A program made the translations under genes and the position numbers. A stretch of 25,749 bases of DNA from contig JAPEVF010000659.1 of NCBI GenBank assembly GCA_029747585.1, forward strand, positions 1 to 25,749. Direction: 5' to 3'. Positions 19,557-25,749 of the stretch are shown piece after piece; positions within the stretch are counted from its first letter, which is position 1; each line of letters starts with the position of its first letter. A model generated the notes under the pieces. The model searched no databases. It saw only the letters and a program-made list of their open reading frames with translations, and was not told the origin of the DNA. This DNA comes from Pleurotus djamor (lineage: Eukaryota > Basidiomycota > Agaricomycetes > Agaricales > Pleurotaceae).

Positions 19557-22500
19557 ATGCAGAGCCAACCGGATGCGCGACCCTCCTCGTCCCAGTCCCA
19601 GGCGGCGTCCTCGCCCATCGTCTACCAGTCCCAGAACCTGTTTCGAAATCTCAGCTCAGCCAGTGGCGCAACTCCTTCAGCAGACGTGCAATCACTTCGA
19701 TCGTTGTCCCAACAGTCGCAAATCATACCGCAGGCGTCGCCGCCCTATCCTGGTGCACCTCGCGACTCTGCCAACTCCCATGTCCTTCCTCGAGGACGGT
19801 CAGACGGCTACACGAGCATGAATGGCGACAACGATCGCGGACCAGGTCGAATAACAAATGGCGTTCGATCAGCTTCCCCATTGCAGATGGAACAATCATA
19901 CAGCTCTCAGTCGCAGCCACGGTCCAGCCACCTCGCCTCTGGCCTCGCTGTAGCTGATATCACTTCTTCTCCCCTAGCTTCGACCCCCCGTCATCCTTCG
20001 CTTTCCAATTCCGGAGCCAAAACGAACGGCACTGGAAGCACGCCCACCCCCTTCCTCCCCCTTTCCGCCTCACCTACCTACTCACCACCTATATCCCCAA
20101 ACCTGCGTGCTTATCCTCAGCAGCCGACTTACGTCTCCGCTTCGGGTCCGCCACCGAATACCCCACAGAGCAGGCCGCAACCCATGCTACAACCAATTCA
20201 GCCCCAGCGAGTGCAGCCGGTGGTGGAGGAAGTGTGTATAGAGTGTGCCATGCGTGATCAGGATATGGCAGATGTTGATGTAACAAGTCCAGGAATATGG
20301 GAGCGGGAGAGTGATGTGTTGTATAATGACCTCCTCCAGCGCGAACTCGACGAGGAGGCACAAGGACTGCATCACTCACGGAGTCCATCACCTACCAGAC
20401 CAAAGGCGCGTGGTGGTAGGCTCACGGAGCAGAACCTTAAACTCTGGCTAACCATGGTAAGCTATTGTCTCTTCTCTGGTCCTCTGACTTTAGCTCAAAT
20501 ATCGTGATGTATTAGAACCCAAAAGAACCTGCCGCTCGTCAGCAGACTCTCCATTCTTATGTTACCTCGCAAAGGAGCTTGCTTGAAGCCGAAGCTCTGG
20601 CACATGCTCGTGCAATGCAGGAGTCTAAGCAACTTGACAGTCGTATGCGCGACACCTTTTCTCAACTGCGGCGCTCCGCATACGATACGGGAGCATCTGC
20701 CATACCTGCAGACGAAACAGGTGGTGTGCGTATCAAGCCTCCCGTGCCTATCGCCGCTACTTCGCCGTATTCACATACACATACGACCGGATTACCTCAT
20801 GACGTGCATGGCCGGAGTCATTCAAGGGAGATCACTCTTTTGGAGAACGGCATGATCGTTGAGCATGTAGACGTCCGTAAAGAAGAACGCGAGGCTAGGG
20901 AACGTAGGAGGAAAGAGGAAAGGCGCGCGAGGAAGAATTCACGCAGCTCAGGCATGGATGTGACATCCCTGTATTCCGTTTCTTCCTATCCGGCAAGCCC
21001 TCTCCCCACCGACAGCGGTGTTGCACTCGGTCAGAGTAGGCCTTACTCCCGGTATTCCCAAATGACTGGTAGTTCGATTGGCAGGCCTACTAGTGTCCTC
21101 ACTGCTCCCCTGGACGGCCCTCTGGGTAGTCCGCGACCGGATATGTCGCGTGCTTACTCGCATACGTCAATGTCAGACGCTCATAGTATGGCCTCACAGA
21201 AACGTCCCCGATTCCTTGGCTTCAAACACTTGTCTGGATGGCGCAGTCAGGAGAGTCTTACGCCGTCTCGCATGTCGGTCATGTCTGGAAGCGTTATTAA
21301 CATGCAGTACGTTTACCTTTGGCTTAAGTTGTAATTTTGTCGTTAACCTTGTCTGTAGCGTCGCGCTCGCTCGTGAAGATCAGCGCAGTCCCTTCGCTCA
21401 GACCCCCATTGATCTCAACACACCGACTCGTCAAAGCCAGATATGGCCGCCAGTCGAGACACCTGAGCCCTCGTTCGAGCCTCCTGGAAGCAAGCCGAAG
21501 AAGAAGACCAAAGGCCTCGCCAAAATATGGCGACTTGTCACTGGGTCGAATAAGCACGAGTCTGTATCGCCTGGGATGATCCCTCCCAATGAGCGTGCAG
21601 ATGATGACCTACCACTGGCACCTCCCCCTCCATTGTCGTACCTTGTGGACAGGAACGGTAGTGACCCCATGGCCCTCGGTCAGAATGGAGTTTCGAAGCC
21701 GTCCACCCCCTCACTTCAATCATCTGCTTCGCCAAAGATGATGGGCCTTCCTTCGTCCCCTGGTATGTCTCCGTCCACAGCCTCGTCTAGCATGTTGCCC
21801 TCGCCAGTGTCCTCACGCCGATCTGGTCATGATATGTTAGATCCGTCTGACCCTCGAAAGAATAGCGGTGGATTCGATGACTCCATGCAGCAATTCCCAG
21901 TGGACGACCTACCCACAGACGGGGTTTCCAAAAACTCTTTGTCTCGGAATGTCCACTCTGTCATCTCTGAACCCGATATTCGAGCGCGCATGTCCCAACA
22001 CCTCGATGATAGCNNCCCCAATCCCGTCCCCCTCTGCCCTCTATCCCAGGTTCACGCCCTGTCTCCGTAATGTCGCGAGACAAATCATTACCACCGTTAC
22101 CTGGTGAACAGCGTCCACGGTCAGATACTTTGAGTGGCGACATCCGACCGCGGTCCGTCTTCAGTCTGAATTACCGCCCGCCAGGTACCGCGCCGGCTCA
22201 CGACTTCCTCCCGCCCCAAGCACCTTTCCGGACCGCTGATATTCGTCGTCAATCCTTCAGCGGCACCGCGTCACATCCCAACCTCGCTCTCCAGACGATG
22301 CCGCCGCTTCAATCCGCCCACCAGTCATTCGGACCGCGATATGACGACTTTGGTGCCTCTCGTCGATCGCTTGCTCAGATAGACTCGCCGATATCAATTC
22401 CTCCCACACCTAAACGTAAAGGTCGATTTGGTTTCTCGTCCCTGCTGGGGAAAAAGCATTCTGCCCCAGAGCGAACTTCTGATGCCCTGGAACGATTCCC

Positions 22501-22690
22501 GACGTTAGGACCGTCTGACTCTGATGTTCATGTAGATATGGGGTATGGGTCCCCGTACAAGTCTTTCTACGGTGGTTCACGGATGTCTGCCGCGTCTCGC
22601 AAGGCTATCGACGAATTGGTACCCCAGGATCCCGAGTTTGTCGCGTATCGTTATCCTTCGTCAGAACAACGTATAGATCTATTAAGGTAA
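19557..22690 (+). CDS. large disordered protein with CxxC motif, function unknown
   Basis: Exons 19557-20456, 20516-21306 and 21359-22690, about 1007 residues. Introns are 59 and 52 nt (GTAAGC, GTACGT donors). Most of it is Ser/Pro-rich and disordered. Conserved-looking islands are [19 protein letters not shown] (Cys227, Cys230) followed by [17 protein letters not shown]; a helical charged segment around the start of exon 2 ([20 protein letters not shown]) and [18 protein letters not shown]; a basic [18 protein letters not shown] patch; and a C-terminal basic [15 protein letters not shown] patch with a folded-looking end ([19 protein letters not shown]). The islands look like those of a conserved fungal family, but I cannot name it. 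Two Ns at 22014-22015 break the frame; exon lengths sum to 2 mod 3, so one base is missing there. The start codon is 30 bp from the EF-2 breakpoint, so the N-terminus may be truncated. Confidence 0.75.
22014..22015. other. ambiguous NN with one missing base
   Basis: Upstream frame ends HLDDS; downstream coding resumes one frame over as [15 protein letters not shown] and runs to the stop at 22690. Adding one base to the N run restores a single frame, so this is most likely a consensus error. Confidence 0.8.
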
Positions 22691-23130
22691 AACCATGGAC
22701 TCATCTTCGAGACCAATCGTTGTGGATATCTACCAGTCTAACAAGACTTCTGGGCATTGATTGCATTTTTATTCGAATCCCCCCTTCATGCCTTTCGTGT
22801 AACCTACGTATCTTGGGACTAATTTCACTGTCTATTCCAATTTCACTTCACCATATGCATATTTTCCCTCCCACTCATCTGTAGATTACTTGAGATATGT
22901 AGTATTTGCATAATTCTCTCAAACGCAAATGTGCACGTTCAACTTTGTCGTCTGTGTTTCCTGCTGAAAGTCCGCGACTCTGAGCCTCAGGTGTCAACCA
23001 CATGACTGTCACATGACTAACCGCGTCCAATTTAAGTCGGTCAAAACCTGGCACCTCTGGCACCTTCTCGCATCGACCTTTGATACATTTATTCCGAAGT
23101 CGCTTACACCGCTAACACTGACAGATCACT
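22691..23130. other. intergenic region upstream of MND1
   Basis: It should contain the 3' UTR of the preceding gene and the promoter and 5' UTR of mnd1. The minus-strand frame 22875-23063 shows no domain. I saw no clear TATA box or URS1-like meiotic element by eye. Confidence 0.4.
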
Positions 23131-24256
23131 ATGGTGGGTGTGTGACTACTGGTTTCGAGAGCTACTCACTAGACCACTTGGTGAATTCAGGCACCCCGAG
23201 GACTCTCTGCAGAGGAAAAGCGAGTGAAACTGCTAGAAATATTCCATGAAACCGTGAGTAGGTCGAGAGCTCATATATGCGTCCATAACACCGATATATG
23301 CGCCACAGAAAGACTTCTATCAGGTGGAGTACCGAATCTCGCATGCCTTCGATGCTCAGAAGCTCATATATTATCTAGCTGAAGGAATTGGAAAAGCTCG
23401 GACCGAAGCTGAAGGGTATTGGTTAGTATTTCAGCCACCGTAAGTACTCACCGCGTATTAATTGACCAAATATGCACTCCAGTCTCCCAGTCTGTTAAAG
23501 AAGTCCTTCAGTCGCTTGTCGACGATGGCCTCGTGCAAGGTGACAAAATAGGGTCCTCTAATTGTGGGTAACCCCCTCCATGCTTGCTTCATCATAAAGG
23601 AATGTTCTGACGAACGACCCATGGTTGTAGTCTTTTGGAGTTTCCCCTCGCAACGAGGGGCGATGGTGAGAAACCGTTACCGCTTAACCTGCACGGTGTT
23701 GACGGGGGAATTTGCGAATCAAGGCGCACGCGCGGTTGGCTACGGTGAAGGAAGTTAACGACAACTATAACAAGCAGATTGAAGAGCTTTCCATTGCTGT
23801 TGAGGATGAGAAGCGAACGCGTCTGGAAACGGTGAGAGACTCGGACCCCTTCTCCCCTTATTCAGTGGGAATTCCGCACCTGAGTACTGACCAGTGACCG
23901 CTAACTCCCTCTTGAAGCCTGCGCGTCAATCCGCACTTCAGGTGCTAACATCGCTCAAGAAACAATTGTCCGATTTGGAGACGGAAATCAGTGCGTACGG
24001 TGCCTGTGACCCGGTGAAGATTGAAGAGAAAAAACGAGGGGTTATCCTCGCCAAAGAAGCGGCTATTCGGTGGACAGGTGCGAGTCCGTTTCTCTGACGT
24101 GGACGTTTGGAAAATTTGTTTTGCGGCTGTGATGCTGAAGGGATGACAGACGATTATGGAGTGTTACTTTCATACTTCACGCGGCAGAACGGTATAGATC
24201 CGAAAGACATCAAACAATTTTTAGGCGTCGACGACGAGTATGAAGACATATACTAG
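23131..24256 (+). CDS. mnd1: MND1, meiotic recombination cofactor
   Basis: Nine exons: 23131-23133, 23191-23253, 23309-23323, 23379-23421, 23483-23563, 23631-23665, 23724-23831, 23918-24077 and 24141-24256; 207 residues, the normal MND1 length. Mnd1 pairs with Hop2 to stimulate Dmc1/Rad51 strand invasion between homologous chromosomes. The N-terminal winged helix is clear: RGLSAEEKRVKLLEIFHET, KDFYQ, LKELEKLGPKLKGI, VSQSVKEVLQSLVDDGLVQ, DKIGSSN and FFWSFPSQ. A coiled coil follows (about residues 90-165, NKQIEELSIAVEDEKRTR and LTSLKKQLSDLETE). The C-terminal capping helices end KDIKQFLGVDDEYEDIY. The first coding exon is the ATG alone and exon 3 is 15 nt. The first acceptor (AATTCAG) and phase 0 splicing give M-A-P-R-G-L-S, as expected for the family. 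Confidence 0.93.
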
Positions 24257-24526
24257 GAGGCGTAGACATATTCGAGCATAGTGGACACAGCGTATGGAAA
24301 GTATCCAACCCTTCGGTACATTGACGTTGGCTAGCAAAAACCCGAGGAAGGAGCGCCAACCCTAGTTTAAGTAGTTGAAAGGACTTTTAGTTTTCCCGAA
24401 TTAAACTCGTCGTTTAGCGATGGCTCATATGTTTAGTCGAGAAGTAGAATCGCAAGGTTTCGAGTGCAAGCAATTATGTAGGCGCACGGAGAGCGGTTCC
24501 AGAAGTTTAAGGGGGCGAAGGTGCTT
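24257..24526. other. convergent 3' flanks
   Basis: This is the 3' flank of mnd1 and probably the 3' flank of the poorly resolved minus-strand gene to the right. I see no feature in it. Confidence 0.4.
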
Positions 24527-25749
24527 CTAGAGAGATCCGTTGGTTCGTATATGTAGAAGCAAGGCATCCGCTTTGAGAGCGTTGTACCCCGAGAGATCGG
24601 TCGTTCCCACAGATATCCAATTGTCGATCTGATGGAAAACTTCTAGTACAAATCCCAAGGAGAACGCATAGGCTACTCCAGCTAGAAGCAAACCGAGCTT
24701 TCGCCGTTTGTGTAACAAGATATAGTGTGGTATGATGTCGGAAAACGGAGGAATGTCACTCCAGAGTAGGCGAGAGATTGCCAGCATTGGGCGAGATGAA
24801 CCTGGGTGAACGGAGAAAAACCAGAGCATAGAAAATTAATCGGCGCGAGATGTAACCGACCGTGCACAGGGCAGGGAAAGCTAGCTAGTCGTTTCGTCCA
24901 GTCTGGTGAGGGAAGGTGGCATAGTATAATGGTGTGTTCGTCGTTTGTGAGAGAAAGCCACACGTGTGATAGACTTTCAACGAAAGCAGGAGCGACCGGT
25001 TGATTGTTCCGAGAGCCTTCGCGTACTAGATGGCCTCCCGCATGGCGTGCGGCGAGTAATCAAGAACATGCTTACCCCAGGACTCTCTGGAGCCTGACAA
25101 GGAAGACGAGGCCATATGTCAGAACGTATGCGTGAGTACGGAAACAGCCCCACGGCATTAAATATGCGCTTCATGCGGACAGATGGATCTCAGAAACTGT
25201 GTTCACACAAAATACGTCAGTGGTCAGGCTTATGGTATTAGAAGAGAACTTGCCGTGGGGCTGGCCAGAAAAAGGCTACCATATTTAGAGATTTGAGACG
25301 GAAGCGTTTACCTAACGCGGAAGCGGGGAAGCAGACAACGAGCTAGAAATGAACGGCCTGCAGTGATAAGTAGTACAAAAGCATTGACAAATCGCGAGGG
25401 AAATATTTGCTTGAGATCGTGGATAGAGCGGTTGGTCGCTGGCGGATTTTCTCCTGCAGTGGATGAGAAATTAGCGGAGACTATTGGGATGGAAGTTTAA
25501 AAGGTATGAGATCGATTTGAGTGAGAAGCGATCCGAACCTGGAGGGAGTCAAGTGATGTGTAAGCACGTGGTTGGGGAACCCGACAGAAGTCAAAACAAA
25601 GCCGGGGGCATCACAGAAGGCCTCAGCTGGACGAGCTGCCCCCCTCTCTGCTGTCCTCCATGTCGTTGTCGCCGTCCGCAACGTCGAACACATCAGATAG
25701 CCACGTCGTCCACCCAAAACGTCGCCGCACGGACAGTGTTGCAGAGACT
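24527..25749 (-). CDS. unresolved multi-exon gene, possibly a membrane protein, 5' end beyond the window
   Basis: I could not build a full model. Minus-strand pieces with protein-like character, in coding order, are as follows. First, a frame at the right edge: SVRRRFGWTTWLSDVFDVADG followed by an acidic Ser-rich run. Second, about 25441-25311, after a strong acceptor (CTAAT branch, CTGCAG): NRSIHDLKQIFPSRFVNAF, then a hydrophobic stretch (VLLITAGRSFLARCLL), ending near a GTAAAC donor. Third, about 25174-25070, RMKRIFNAVGLFPYSRI. Fourth, 24829-24527, the best frame: SDIPPFSDIIPHYILL, basic HKRRK, a hydrophobic segment LGLLLAGVAYAFSLGFVLEV, then a polar tail to a TAG stop. The hydrophobic segments suggest a membrane protein. 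Exon joins are not established, and several parts may not be coding. Confidence 0.3.

Noticed and set aside
19442..19957. Plus-strand open frames in alternative phases around 19442-19957
   Set aside because: They overlap the EF-2 fragment antisense or run out of frame with the large gene. Only the frame starting at 19557 joins the later exons.
1..25749. CRISPR array, insertion sequence, viral or prophage genes, tRNA or rRNA
   Set aside because: No regularly spaced repeats, terminal inverted repeats with a transposase, viral proteins or cloverleaf-like RNA genes were seen by eye. A covariance-model scan was not possible.

Overview
The window is nuclear DNA from a filamentous basidiomycete, probably an Agaricomycete. 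Genes are compact, occur on both strands, and are split by many 48-67 nt GT-AG introns with a branch point close to the acceptor. The recognisable proteins (EXO5, MND1, Ark/Prk-type kinase, secreted intradiol dioxygenase-like protein, RidA, EF-2) have fungal architecture. Nothing bacterial, viral or CRISPR-like was seen. All gene models were made by joining reading frames by eye across plausible splice sites. Each was checked for phase, so exon sums are multiples of three except where stated.

Left part (1-6.2 kb): an unrecognised small basic protein (+, 171-801); a convergent unrecognised five-exon gene (-, 916-2007); a membrane-anchored, Ser/Pro-rich protein (-, 2661-3804); and a secreted intradiol dioxygenase-like protein (-, 4235-5419) that has lost two of the four usual iron ligands.

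Middle (6.2-15.7 kb): the Fe-S exonuclease EXO5 (+, 6422-8645); a Ctr-like copper transporter homologue (+, 8861-9830); a large Ark1/Prk1-family actin/endocytosis kinase with a disordered tail of about 950 residues (-, 9936-13928); and, divergent from it, a 3-hydroxyisobutyrate dehydrogenase-like enzyme (+, 14205-15711) with one GC-AG intron.

15.7-18.8 kb: two tandem RidA genes (-) and an aminoglycoside-phosphotransferase-fold small-molecule kinase (-). A degraded copy of the dehydrogenase's last exon and a trace of the kinase 3' end lie between the RidA copies. This shows how the RidA pair arose: duplication of a block running from the dehydrogenase 3' end to the kinase 3' end.

19.2-22.7 kb: the last 70 codons of elongation factor 2 (-), intact in frame and splicing, stop abruptly at about 19525. 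Some 30 bp further on a different gene begins on the + strand: a disordered protein of about 1007 residues with a CxxC motif. This is either a real rearrangement or an assembly chimera. A two-base N run (22014-22015) breaks the frame of the large gene and appears one base short.

22.7-25.7 kb: MND1, a meiotic recombination cofactor, in nine exons including a first coding exon that is only the ATG; then a poorly resolved minus-strand region with membrane-protein-like exons that probably runs off the right edge.

No single new system unites these genes. The points most worth checking are the EF-2 breakpoint, the RidA duplication with its preserved promoter element, and the dioxygenase-like protein with a depleted metal site.
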